From contig JAUQYW010000663.1 of assembly GCA_030587525.1 (NCBI GenBank), positions 1-8,184 of the forward strand: DNA of 8,184 nt, read 5' to 3'. The position numbers and the translations under genes are program-made. Positions 1 through 5,791 of this stretch are shown piece after piece. The notes beneath the pieces are model-generated. The model did not search any database. It saw only the letters and a list, made by a program, of their open reading frames with translations, and was not told the origin of the DNA. The DNA is from Candidatus Sigynarchaeota archaeon (lineage in GTDB: Archaea; Asgardarchaeota; Lokiarchaeia; Sigynarchaeales; Sigynarchaeaceae). Within the stretch, counting starts at the first letter, position 1. Each line of letters begins with the position of its first letter.

Positions 1-494
1 AATTGGTAATCCTAGGTGACCCGGGAACAGGGAAAACTAGCCTAGTGGAGTATTACACGCATCGTAGTTTCAAGGATTTTTACATGCCCACCATTGGCGC
101 CAACTTCAGCATCAAGGAAGTGGATCTGGATAATAAAAATCGCGCGAAAGTCTACATCTGGGACATCGCCGGCCAATCCAAGTTTGCCACCATCCGAAAG
201 ATGTTTTACGAGAAGGCGGTGGCGGCGATCTTCGTCTTTGATGTCACGAACCGGAAGACACTTGCTAGCATCGAAGCATGGAAAAAAGATCTCTTGGATT
301 CGCTGGGAGAGGAATTTCCTTGTGCATTGGTTGCAAACAAGATTGATCTTCCGCGCGACGTGTCGCCCGAAGAAAGTTTCGAGAAAGCATCGGATCTCGG
401 CATGAGCTATTACGAGACCAGCGCCAAGACCGGCCAGGGCGTCGACGATGCGTTCATGAACCTGCTCATTCTCCTTCTTGACCGGGCGAAATGA
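1..494 (+). CDS. Rab/Ras-like small GTPase, 5' end cut by window
   Basis: Small GTP-binding switch protein; GTP binding and hydrolysis would control a membrane- or cytoskeleton-linked process, but the partner is unknown. Numbering residues from the codon at 3-5, which is probably an internal Leu rather than a start, all five G motifs are visible. These are the P-loop GDPGTGKT (5-12), switch I Thr30 in PTIG, the G3 motif WDIAGQ (53-58) with the usual Gln, the base-specificity motif NKID (112-115) and ETSAK (138-142). Only about 5-10 N-terminal residues should be missing. The protein ends in DRAK without a C-terminal cysteine, so Rab-style prenylation is not expected. Such Ras-superfamily genes are abundant in Asgard archaea. 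A fragment of a close paralogue lies at 1703-1804, and a T8 run about 54 nt after the stop may end transcription. The family is certain; the subfamily is not. Confidence 0.95.
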   Translation, partial: LVILGDPGTGKTSLVEYYTHRSFKDFYMPTIGANFSIKEVDLDNKNRAKVYIWDIAGQSKFATIRKMFYEKAVAAIFVFDVTNRKTLASIEAWKKDLLDSLGEEFPCALVANKIDLPRDVSPEESFEKASDLGMSYYETSAKTGQGVDDAFMNLLILLLDRAK

Positions 495-543
495 CTACTG
501 ATATTCATTTCTCTCTTCATAGATCCCTACTATTCATCGAAGA

Positions 544-560
544 CACGTTTTTTTTACGTG
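544..560 (+). terminator. T8-run terminator after the GTPase gene
   Basis: An uninterrupted run of eight T (548-555) lies about 54 nt past the GTPase stop and is flanked by CACGT/ACGTG (544-548 and 556-560), which could pair. Archaeal RNA polymerase terminates at U-tracts, so this is a plausible end for the GTPase transcript. The weak 5-bp stem may be chance. Confidence 0.45.
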
Positions 561-682
561 CCGGCGCGTTTCTTTAATTCGAAAATGATTTTATCCTTTT
601 CCTCGATGACCTTGTCCTTCGATTCAAGAGTCTTGTCCTTCGCCTTGATGGTCTTGTCCTGCTTCCTCGATTTTTTCCTATT
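554..682 (-). pseudogene. C-terminal coiled-coil tail fragment, paralogue of the 1991-2731 gene
   Basis: The minus strand has an open stretch of 42 codons with no start codon. It encodes heptad-like units KQDKTIK, AKDKTLE, SKDKVIE and EKDKIIF, followed by ELKKRAGT and a stop. This closely resembles the tail of the intact protein at 1991-2731 (units AEKDKAL, AEKDKAI, then DLKKRLDTQ), including the 21-bp periodicity in the DNA. Directly upstream in this frame is a TAA stop. A neighbouring frame continues with a plausible peptide (SRYFVQRAYAKGK), which suggests a frameshift, and nothing resembling the globular part of the intact paralogue is present. It is best read as the remnant of a lost gene copy; a very small functional peptide is unlikely without a start. 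Confidence 0.7.
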
Positions 683-815
683 TTACCCTTTGCATAGGCT
701 CGCTGCACGAAATATCTACTTCAATTGCTTCTGAATCCATTACATTCATCTATTCTTTACTAAAGACCATATTTCATTCCTACAATTACGTGGTAATGCG
801 AGTTCATGAATTCCG

Positions 816-828
816 AAAAAATGAAAAA
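816..828 (-). terminator. T-rich terminator after the Uma2 gene
   Basis: Read on the minus strand, T5 and T6 runs separated by CA begin about 3 nt after the TAG stop of the Uma2-family gene (831-833). This is typical of intrinsic archaeal termination at U-tracts; no hairpin is evident. Confidence 0.45.
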
Positions 829-830
829 TC

Positions 831-1475
831 CTATCTGATGATTGTGTGAAGCGGATGTTTTTCTCGATTCCATACCCAAGTCACGTGGAGATCGAGTCCA
901 GGAAGCACGTGGGACTTGATTTTTTCATCGGAATCAGGATTAACATAATCTTCTACACCGGTTTTAGTATGAACGGAAATGCGCTTCATTTCCGGGTCGA
1001 TCAACCAGACTTCGAGAACACCTGTAGCAAGATATTTTGGCAATTTTTTTGTTATATCAATCTCCCTTGATGCTTTAGACAAGATTTCGATCACGATATC
1101 AGCGGGTCCATCCAACCGCGTACTCTTGATGTTTTTAACGTGTTTTGAAGTCACGACGAAAATATCGGGCTCAGGATTCCAAGATTCCGAAAGGCGCATT
1201 ATCAGCCGTGAACCAAGCACGCGGCCTTCACCTGTTTTTTCCAGGTAGAAGACCAAAAATGAAAACAACCGCTTGAAGAGCTCCTCGTGTTCAGTAGATG
1301 CAGGACTATGGATAACGAGCATCCCGTCAATCAATTCGAAATTGCTGTCCTCATCTGCGATTTCCCAAAATCGCTTCTCGCTAACACCAGTTTTGAGAAG
1401 GACATAATCTCCTTCCAGCAATAATTCCTCGGGAACGTTTATTATTGCCGTCACCGGTTTCTTTTCGAGGACCAT
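831..1475 (-). CDS. Uma2-family (DUF820) PD-(D/E)XK endonuclease-like protein
   Basis: Predicted nuclease-fold protein of 214 residues. Counting from the ATG at 1475, it shows the Uma2 signature in order: FELIDGMLVIHSPAS (46-60), EPDIFVV (102-108), GPADIVIEILSKAS (123-136), D140 with K143/K144 and Y148, then VLEVWLIDP (153-161). Asp104, Glu130 and a following Lys are the likely metal-binding and catalytic positions of the PD-(D/E)XK fold. The family is common in cyanobacteria and scattered across other prokaryotes, usually as stand-alone genes of unknown role, so no substrate is proposed. The frame stays open up to a TTG at 1526, but the TATA box at 1501-1508 lies inside that extension. It is centred 29 nt before the ATG at 1475, so the ATG is preferred. 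The gene looks intact and stands alone. Confidence 0.9.
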   Translation of the reverse strand: MVLEKKPVTAIINVPEELLLEGDYVLLKTGVSEKRFWEIADEDSNFELIDGMLVIHSPASTEHEELFKRLFSFLVFYLEKTGEGRVLGSRLIMRLSESWNPEPDIFVVTSKHVKNIKSTRLDGPADIVIEILSKASREIDITKKLPKYLATGVLEVWLIDPEMKRISVHTKTGVEDYVNPDSDEKIKSHVLPGLDLHVTWVWNREKHPLHTIIR

Positions 1476-1500
1476 AGCGAGCTCATAATGGAGTCTCAGA

Positions 1501-1508
1501 TATTTATA
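1501..1508 (-). promoter_or_regulatory. TATA box of the Uma2 gene
   Basis: TATAAATA on the minus strand is centred about 29 nt upstream of the ATG at 1475. In archaea transcription starts about 25-27 nt past the TATA centre, so the mRNA would begin within a few bases of the ATG. This box decides the start choice for the gene. Confidence 0.65.
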
Positions 1509-1550
1509 GGTGTGGGAATTATTCAACCGCCACGATTAAAGGCGTGATTG

Positions 1551-1568
1551 TGTGATGCATGCATCACA
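1551..1568. repeat. 18-bp perfect palindrome, candidate operator
   Basis: TGTGATGCATGCATCACA is identical to its own reverse complement over all 18 bases, with no spacer. It lies about 50 bp upstream of the TATA box of the Uma2 gene and on the other side precedes only gene remnants. A two-fold symmetric site of this size suits a dimeric regulator. As a spacerless palindrome it would make a poor RNA hairpin, so a DNA-level role is more likely. No regulator gene is visible nearby. Confidence 0.5.
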
Positions 1569-1702
1569 GGAGGCATACAATATCACTACGTCAATAAACC
1601 GGATTCTTGTAGATAAACACAACGGTTAATAGTTTCTTGTTTCTTATCATATCTTGTGTTAAGATAACTTTTGGTGGGACAAGCAATATTATACGCTTAC
1701 AG

Positions 1703-1804
1703 ATGGTCGCGAACAGGACCGACCTTCCCCGCGACGTGGCGATCGAAGATAGTTTCGAGAAAGCATCGGATCTCGGCATGTGTTATGAAAAGTCTCTGGC
1801 GTGA
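1703..1804 (+). pseudogene. C-terminal fragment of a Rab/Ras-like GTPase
   Basis: The frame starting at 1703 reads MVANRTDLPRDV, then EDSFEKASDLGM, then CYEKSLA and a stop. It matches residues 110-142 of the GTPase at the left edge (VANKIDLPRDV, EESFEKASDLGM, YYETSAK). A run of 30 bases is identical between 375-404 and 1751-1780. The G4 motif is damaged (NKID to NRTD) and the G5 motif ETSAK has become EKSLA followed immediately by TGA. No P-loop, switch or G3 motif lies upstream in any frame. This is a decayed duplicate, not a functional GTPase. It overlaps the end of the opposite-strand UPF0175 remnant by about 20 bp. Confidence 0.85.
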
Positions 1805-1994
1805 TTACTTTCTATTCCGGCGGGCTCCAGCTCTTGCTGGGCATCCGTGACTGAGAATTGCCAATGCACGCCCCGGCGATGCACCTCGTCGATCCAATCC
1901 CAGAGATTCAGGCCGGCGATTTCCGAGGCCTTCCCGAAGGATACTTTCCTTTCGTGACGGCGATCAATGCACTAGCGCCAACGCGGTAGATCAT
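1783..1994 (-). pseudogene. UPF0175-family (predicted antitoxin) remnant, frameshifted
   Basis: Starting at an ATG (1992-1994) that overlaps the TGA of the preceding gene, the minus strand encodes MIYRVGASALIAVT. It then needs one inserted base near 1950-1956 to continue as ERKVSFGKASEIAGLNLWDW (positions 1952 downward), IDEVHRRGVHWQFSVTD and AQQELE. The block V-S-F-G-K-A-S-E-I-A-G-L-N-L-W-[DE] is the hallmark of UPF0175 (PF03683), whose members are small proteins, some linked to PIN-domain toxins as presumed antitoxins. Members are usually about 80-90 residues; here the N-terminal strand region is missing and about 70 codons remain. No toxin gene is adjacent. A single-base assembly error is possible, but the short N-terminus argues for real decay. 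Confidence 0.7.
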
Positions 1995-2731
1995 TGCGTG
2001 TCCAGCCGCTTTTTCAGGTCTGCAATGGCTTTATCCTTCTCGGCAAGGGCTTTATCCTTCTCGGCAAGGGCTTTTTTATTCTCGGCCATTGCTTTCTTCA
2101 AGTCCCGAACCTCCCGCTCCAGCTCTTCCGTCAAGAGTATGTTGTCCACGGGAATGATGATATCTTCCGCCACGCCTAGTTTTTTCGCGGCATCCTGCTT
2201 GCTCTTTTGCACCATGGCTGTCAACTGCTTGTTCAAGCGGGCAACGTTGGTAACGTCCGCGAAATTAATGTCGATCCATACTAATAAATATTGGCACGCG
2301 GGATCCGGGCTCGCATCCTCCTTGAACTTGTAAAAGAACGCGATCCAGAGCTCGTCGCAGATCTCGTGCTCGAACACGGCGACCGGTTTCTCGCGCAGCT
2401 TGTCCACGGCCACTTTCACGATGGTCTTCACTTGCACGATGAGATGCGACTCGCCGATGTAGATGTCGAGCCGCCACGGGCCCTCGTGCACCTCGAACCT
2501 GCCTGCGTCGCCGAACTTGCGATGCTTGAGCAGCATCTTGAGCACGTCGTGCTGGGCCTGCGCATCGCTCGCCCTCGTGAATTTGCGCAGGTGGCTCGCG
2601 ATCGCCATCACCTCGTGGCAATAATACACGTGGATGGCCACCAGCCTCTTCTTCGCCGGAACGATCTCGTCGGCGGGCAACCGGCTCGCGATGTCCTTCA
2701 AGATGGGTCCCCATTGTTCCCGCAACGACAT
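1991..2731 (-). CDS. Uncharacterised protein with C-terminal heptad coiled coil, possible PD-(D/E)XK-like core
   Basis: Family not recognised by name; 246 residues, apparently soluble, with no signal peptide or membrane segment. Residues 1-70 look helical. Residues 78-125 alternate predicted strands and contain RFEVHEGPWRLDIYIG, then HLIVQVK. The spacing E80, D89, Q100-x-K102 resembles a PD-(D/E/Q)XK nuclease core, but this is only pattern inference. Residues 201-242 form a charged coiled coil ending in units AEKDKAL, AEKDKAI and DLKKRLDTQ. The tail is made by a 21-bp tandem repeat. The ATG at 2731 is the natural start, although no clear TATA box or Shine-Dalgarno precedes it. Its TGA overlaps the ATG of the UPF0175 remnant, which suggests the two were once translated together. 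A tail-only paralogue remains at 554-682. Its upstream part is visibly GC-richer than the surrounding non-coding DNA. Confidence 0.75.
   Translation of the reverse strand: MSLREQWGPILKDIASRLPADEIVPAKKRLVAIHVYYCHEVMAIASHLRKFTRASDAQAQHDVLKMLLKHRKFGDAGRFEVHEGPWRLDIYIGESHLIVQVKTIVKVAVDKLREKPVAVFEHEICDELWIAFFYKFKEDASPDPACQYLLVWIDINFADVTNVARLNKQLTAMVQKSKQDAAKKLGVAEDIIIPVDNILLTEELEREVRDLKKAMAENKKALAEKDKALAEKDKAIADLKKRLDTQ
2027..2089 (-). repeat. 21-bp tandem repeat coding for coiled-coil heptads
   Basis: Three adjoining 21-bp units lie at 2027-2047, 2048-2068 and 2069-2089. The first two are identical and the third differs at about four positions. Each encodes one heptad (KALAEKD-type), so copy-number change would lengthen or shorten the coiled coil in frame. 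Confidence 0.85.
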
Positions 2732-2877
2732 GATCGTGTTTCACTCGTGCGCGCGTGATTTGACGCGCATGCAATGCAATGCACCCGCCTTGATAATCCC
2801 GCCGTGTGTGCCGAATTTCTAAACCGGTGCCAGACTTGGGGCGCGAATCGCGGCGAAATGCGGGGTTAAGATGAGGT

Positions 2878-2988
2878 TCAAACCTTTCGCTTCCTGCAAT
2901 ACATCACCGCGCGCTGGCCATCCACGTAACCCTCCTCATTCAGCCCGTCGAGGTCGATGACCATGACGTCCCATGGCACAAGATTGAA
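2878..2988 (-). pseudogene. Orphan reading-frame remnant, family unknown
   Basis: Between two stops, the minus strand reads FNLVPWDVMVIDLDGLNEEG, then YVDGQRAVMYCRKRKV, with an internal ATG at 2964. The hydrophobic strand-like VMVIDLDG and the ordered codon use look protein-like. A neighbouring frame from the middle onward (GDVLQEAKGLNLILTPHFA) also looks protein-like, so a frameshift may have split one former gene. I do not recognise the family. A chance open stretch cannot be excluded. Confidence 0.3.
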
Positions 2989-3028
2989 TTACTAGACATA
3001 TCCGCACGTTTCATTTCTGATGAGTTGT

Positions 3029-3081
3029 AAGTGCTTGCAATTCAATAGCCGGTCATTTCTGCAAGTGCTTGCAATTCAATA
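3029..3081. repeat. Two-copy 19-bp direct repeat
   Basis: AAGTGCTTGCAATTCAATA occurs exactly at 3029-3047 and 3063-3081, 34 bp apart. Each copy is preceded by TCATTTCTG (3011-3019 and 3053-3061), with a 9-bp insertion in the first unit. It therefore looks like a short imperfect tandem duplication. There are only two units and the gap is 15 bp. Confidence 0.75.
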
Positions 3082-3179
3082 ACCCCGTAAAATCATGAGA
3101 TCACAAAGAGATCGCTTCTCTTGAATAAATTCGTGTTCGTGGTCTTGAAAACGTTAAGGTTTAAAAGCGGTTGAGATTC

Positions 3180-3237
3180 ATCACGATTTTATTCTTCGCG
3201 GTCGTGCCACGGGTGTCGGCCGTGGAAGACTCGTGAT
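3180..3237. other. Nested inverted repeats, possible structured RNA or regulatory element
   Basis: ATCACGA (3180-3186) pairs exactly with TCGTGAT (3231-3237). Inside it, CCACGG (3207-3212) pairs with CCGTGG (3220-3225) around a 7-base loop, and CTTC/GAAG between them could add pairs. The element is compact (58 nt) and lies about 80 nt upstream of the promoter at 3316. No known RNA family is recognised, and the fit could be chance. Confidence 0.3.
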
Positions 3238-3315
3238 CCGAACTGTTGTTTTCCAAGCTGAGGAGACAAAATAGACCGAAATGCCGAATAATAATATTTA
3301 GTCAGACTCTTTAGG

Positions 3316-3327
3316 AAATATAGTATA
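3316..3327 (+). promoter_or_regulatory. TATA-like promoter of the helical protein gene
   Basis: AAATATAGTATA, with a purine-rich AGGAA before it that could serve as the TFB-binding element, is centred about 29 nt upstream of the GTG at 3351. It predicts a nearly leaderless mRNA and supports GTG at 3351 over the ATG at 3363. Confidence 0.5.
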
Positions 3328-3350
3328 GTTAATACAAGAATCGTCGAAAA

Positions 3351-4235
3351 GTGAACGCTTCCATGCCGCTGCTTCTAGCTCTGTTAAAATGGGATCCCGT
3401 GGCGGGAATGGCCGTGTATGCAAAGTATGGCATGGCGGGCCAGGACCTCACGCAAGACCAGGTAAACAGCATTCTCATGAGCCACGCATCGGGTAAAAAG
3501 GCTGTCGAGAAACTGGCTATTCAGCTTGAAGGCCTTTCCCTGGCGTCCAAGTTCATGGAGAAGAAAAAAGAAAAAACAGTCGACCGGTTGATCCTCGCGC
3601 TCGTCTTGAACAAGGGCGAGAAAGCAGAGAGTTTTTACCCTGACCTGGATGCCTTGGAGGCAGCTATGTGGGACAACTTACCGAAATCCCAGATCAAGAT
3701 GAACATGCTCATCCAGGAAGCCTTCGTCAAGCTCACCACGCAAGTCGTGAGCAAGCTCGATGCGGAAACGATCCGTAAGCGGGTGATAAAACGTGCCCAG
3801 GATATGCTCGATAACAACCAGATCGACAAGGCGCAGCAATTGCTATCATTCTCGCGCAGCATGCCGGATCAACTCGTCGCGGCTGCGAATGAAGGTCTCC
3901 GGCTTCGGAACGAGAAGCGTTACGAGGACTCGTCGAAATCCTACAATGATGCCAAGGATTACGCGAACAGGCTCCAGGAACCCGAGCTTGCCGATGATTT
4001 TGCCAAGAACGCGGCGCGCTCCGGGGAGATCCCGGTCCTCGAAAAGAGCCGCGACAAGGCTCTTAAGGCGGCCCGGGAGCATATGAAAAAGGAGGAATTC
4101 ATCAACGCGGCGAGCAAGTTCAAGGAGGCTGCCGAGCTGTCGGATAAACTCGGCGATGTTATCGGCAAGGAAATAAACGGCAAAAAATCGCAGATATTGT
4201 TCCAATACAGCGAGATCGATGGCCTCGGCCAGTGA
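3351..4235 (+). CDS. Helical TPR-like protein with N-terminal KWD..G domain
   Basis: Function unknown; 294 residues, cytosolic, with no signal peptide or membrane segment. The N-terminus has LLALLKWDPVAGMAVYAKYG (8-27), then an amphipathic segment and VDRLILALVLNKGEKAESF (77-95). This order resembles the longin/roadblock-like 'KWD..G' domains I associate with Asgard and other archaeal proteins, many near small GTPases; the assignment is inference. From about 135 on it is all helix. TPR-like hairpins can be placed at about 144-175, 177-212 (G-L-R-L-R-N-E-K-R-Y-E-D, then Y..A..YA) and 236-270 (A-R-E-H-M-K-K-E-E-F, then F.EAAEL). These would make a protein-binding scaffold. Transcription probably starts from the TATA-like site at 3316-3327 with GTG as start codon; an ATG four codons later is the alternative. 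The stop abuts the stop of the opposite-strand protease. Confidence 0.8.
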   Translation: MNASMPLLLALLKWDPVAGMAVYAKYGMAGQDLTQDQVNSILMSHASGKKAVEKLAIQLEGLSLASKFMEKKKEKTVDRLILALVLNKGEKAESFYPDLDALEAAMWDNLPKSQIKMNMLIQEAFVKLTTQVVSKLDAETIRKRVIKRAQDMLDNNQIDKAQQLLSFSRSMPDQLVAAANEGLRLRNEKRYEDSSKSYNDAKDYANRLQEPELADDFAKNAARSGEIPVLEKSRDKALKAAREHMKKEEFINAASKFKEAAELSDKLGDVIGKEINGKKSQILFQYSEIDGLGQ

Positions 4236-4238
4236 TCA
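4233..4238. other. Shared convergent stop site TGATCA
   Basis: The TGA of the plus-strand gene (4233-4235) and the TGA of the minus-strand protease (complement of 4236-4238) together form the palindrome TGATCA. There is no intergenic DNA, so each transcript must run into the other gene before it ends. Confidence 0.9.
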
Positions 4239-5765
4239 AAACGACAAAAACGCGTTCATTCTGCTCTTTTTCAACTCTTTCCATTCATTAATCAGCACAC
4301 GTTCCATAACGAGTACAAGTGCCACGGCGCTGCCAGCGAGCGAAATGCCGATGATCCAGGAGAGCTGGATAATCAAGCTCTGGCTCCATACTACCTCTAT
4401 ATCAATTGCTAAATCCCCCTCGTTCAGGTACCACGCGCTAGGTAATGGTTTGATGGCCAGGATGTAGGTCCCTTCTTCAAGGGGTGAAAACAAGAGCCTC
4501 CCGTCGTGGCTCTTGGCAAGCAAACGTGGTACACCGTATTCATCGCCGGCTTCACTGAAGATGTAGGCTTGGAAGATCGATGATGCATCCATAGGCAAAT
4601 GGGATGCAGGATCCATGTAATTTATAGAAATTTGATGCGTGATCCCGGAATTCAAGGCCACGCGGGTGAAGAATGACCGCGTCATGGACCGGTTCATGGC
4701 AATCTGCACAAAAATCGGCGCGGTCTTATTCCATGTGCTTTCCTTGGCCATTACAACGCCCGCCGGGTTCACGATCCCCCACCCCTCGTTAACGTCGGGG
4801 TCGCCATTAGTGAATTGGCATTCCAGGGCCGTTAGGCAGAACAAGTTTTTTAACTGGTAATGGCTCAAGCCTGGGTATTTTTCGTGCAGTAAAGCCGCGA
4901 TGCCGGCGACGATAGGCGTCGCGAAAGACGTGCCCGAGCCGGTCTTATATCCGTTTGTATTAGCATTTGCACCAAGTATCTCCACGCCAGGAGCAATGAT
5001 ATCCGGCTTGATGCGACCATCCGACGTGGGACCAGGCAGACTGAACGACGCCACACGAAAGTAATACTGGTCCAACGCGCCAACAGTAATAACTTTTCGT
5101 GACGTGCCGGGTGCGGCGACGTGGTCGAGCGAACCCGCGAAGTTACCCTGGGCCACGACGGTCGTGATGCCAGCATCGACGAGCTGCTCGGTGGAATGGC
5201 TCAAGTGATCGTTCCCGTCGGATTGATTATCATCGCCCCACGACAGTGACGCCACTTTAACGTGCATCGTCGCAGCGTTGGCGAGAAGGTAACTTATCGC
5301 TGCATCGGCTTCTGGGTTTTCCGCATTTGCCTCACCTTGATCAAGAAAAAACATCTTTATCGCGGCGATGTCCGCATCAGGCGCAAAGCCCTTGAAATCT
5401 GTGGCATTCCCCGCCACGATCGACGCGCACATCGTGCCATGGCCACTGATATCCCTTGCAGTGGCATAAGACTCGTTCGTTGCATCCTTCCAGTACACGG
5501 TTTTTCCCGCGAACGCCGGGTGCGATGCATTGATGCCCGTGTCGATGATGGCGATGGCTTGATTCGCTCCGGTGATATTTTCGTTCCAAAAAAGCTCCTG
5601 AACACCAAACAATCGGCTGAACGTGAGCTGGGCAGGATCGATCGACGCCGGCGCGATGCTCGAACCCGCGTGAGAAGGCGGCTCGACGCTGTTGCTAGCC
5701 ACCATGCAAGACCAACACGCTGCCAGCACCATGATGATCGCCGGCACGTTTTTTCTCGCGCCCAT
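4236..5765 (-). CDS. Secreted, membrane-anchored subtilisin-like serine protease (S8)
   Basis: Exported endopeptidase of 509 residues. A short signal sequence (MGARKNVPAIIMVLAACWSC) starts the protein; LAAC at 14-17 could be a lipobox, or cleavage may fall near Ser24. The catalytic domain spans about 45-345 with Asp75 (AIIDTGINASHP), His109 (SGHGTMCASIVAG), oxyanion Asn208 (VVAQGNFAGS) and Ser280 (GSGTSFATPIVAG), so the triad is complete. Little separates the signal from the catalytic domain, so there is no full-size inhibitory propeptide. Residues 350-460 look like a beta-rich C-terminal domain. A membrane helix at about 466-487 is followed by a basic cytosolic tail (NEWKELKKSR), giving a type I surface protein. 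The frame is open back to 5876, but that would overlap the Nudix gene; ATG at 5765 gives the signal peptide and is preferred. It lies 26 nt after the Nudix gene, probably in the same operon. Confidence 0.93.
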   Translation of the reverse strand: MGARKNVPAIIMVLAACWSCMVASNSVEPPSHAGSSIAPASIDPAQLTFSRLFGVQELFWNENITGANQAIAIIDTGINASHPAFAGKTVYWKDATNESYATARDISGHGTMCASIVAGNATDFKGFAPDADIAAIKMFFLDQGEANAENPEADAAISYLLANAATMHVKVASLSWGDDNQSDGNDHLSHSTEQLVDAGITTVVAQGNFAGSLDHVAAPGTSRKVITVGALDQYYFRVASFSLPGPTSDGRIKPDIIAPGVEILGANANTNGYKTGSGTSFATPIVAGIAALLHEKYPGLSHYQLKNLFCLTALECQFTNGDPDVNEGWGIVNPAGVVMAKESTWNKTAPIFVQIAMNRSMTRSFFTRVALNSGITHQISINYMDPASHLPMDASSIFQAYIFSEAGDEYGVPRLLAKSHDGRLLFSPLEEGTYILAIKPLPSAWYLNEGDLAIDIEVVWSQSLIIQLSWIIGISLAGSAVALVLVMERVLINEWKELKKSRMNAFLSF

Positions 5766-5791
5766 GAAACAACCCGATTCTCGTAAATTGC

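Larger units (their letters stand above)
2732..3350. other. 619-bp stretch without an intact gene
   Basis: No reading frame here has a convincing product on either strand. The left 250 bp are GC-rich and hold the orphan frame at 2878-2988 plus a small inverted repeat GCGCGT/ACGCGC at 2751-2768, 20 nt upstream of the start at 2731. From about 2990 to 3180 the sequence becomes AT-rich and holds a two-copy direct repeat. The right end carries an inverted-repeat structure and the promoter of the gene at 3351. Confidence 0.6.

Noticed and set aside
206..403. Minus-strand frame similar to another at 1591-1779
   Set aside because: The similarity only reflects the duplicated GTPase coding sequence on the plus strand read in antisense.
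1476..1526. TTG start at 1526 for the Uma2 gene
   Set aside because: The TATA box at 1501-1508 lies inside this extension and the extra residues are not part of the family signature.
2265..2774. Long overlapping frames on both strands across the coiled-coil gene (also 2291-2758)
   Set aside because: High-GC shadow frames rich in Arg, Ala and His; the 1991-2731 frame has coherent strands, coiled coil and an overlapping downstream start.
2875..2885. tRNA T-arm-like GGTTCAAACC
   Set aside because: No matching acceptor, D or anticodon stems at the right distances.
3017..3022. C-box-like TGATGA suggesting a box C/D guide RNA
   Set aside because: No properly spaced D and C'/D' boxes or terminal stem; a 6-base match is expected by chance.
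3029..3081. Possible CRISPR array (two direct repeats)
   Set aside because: Only two copies, a 15-bp gap too short for a spacer, shared flanking sequence, and no cas genes.
5262..5786. Plus-strand frame of 174 codons opposite the protease
   Set aside because: Arg/His-rich antisense shadow of the protease coding sequence with no recognisable motif.
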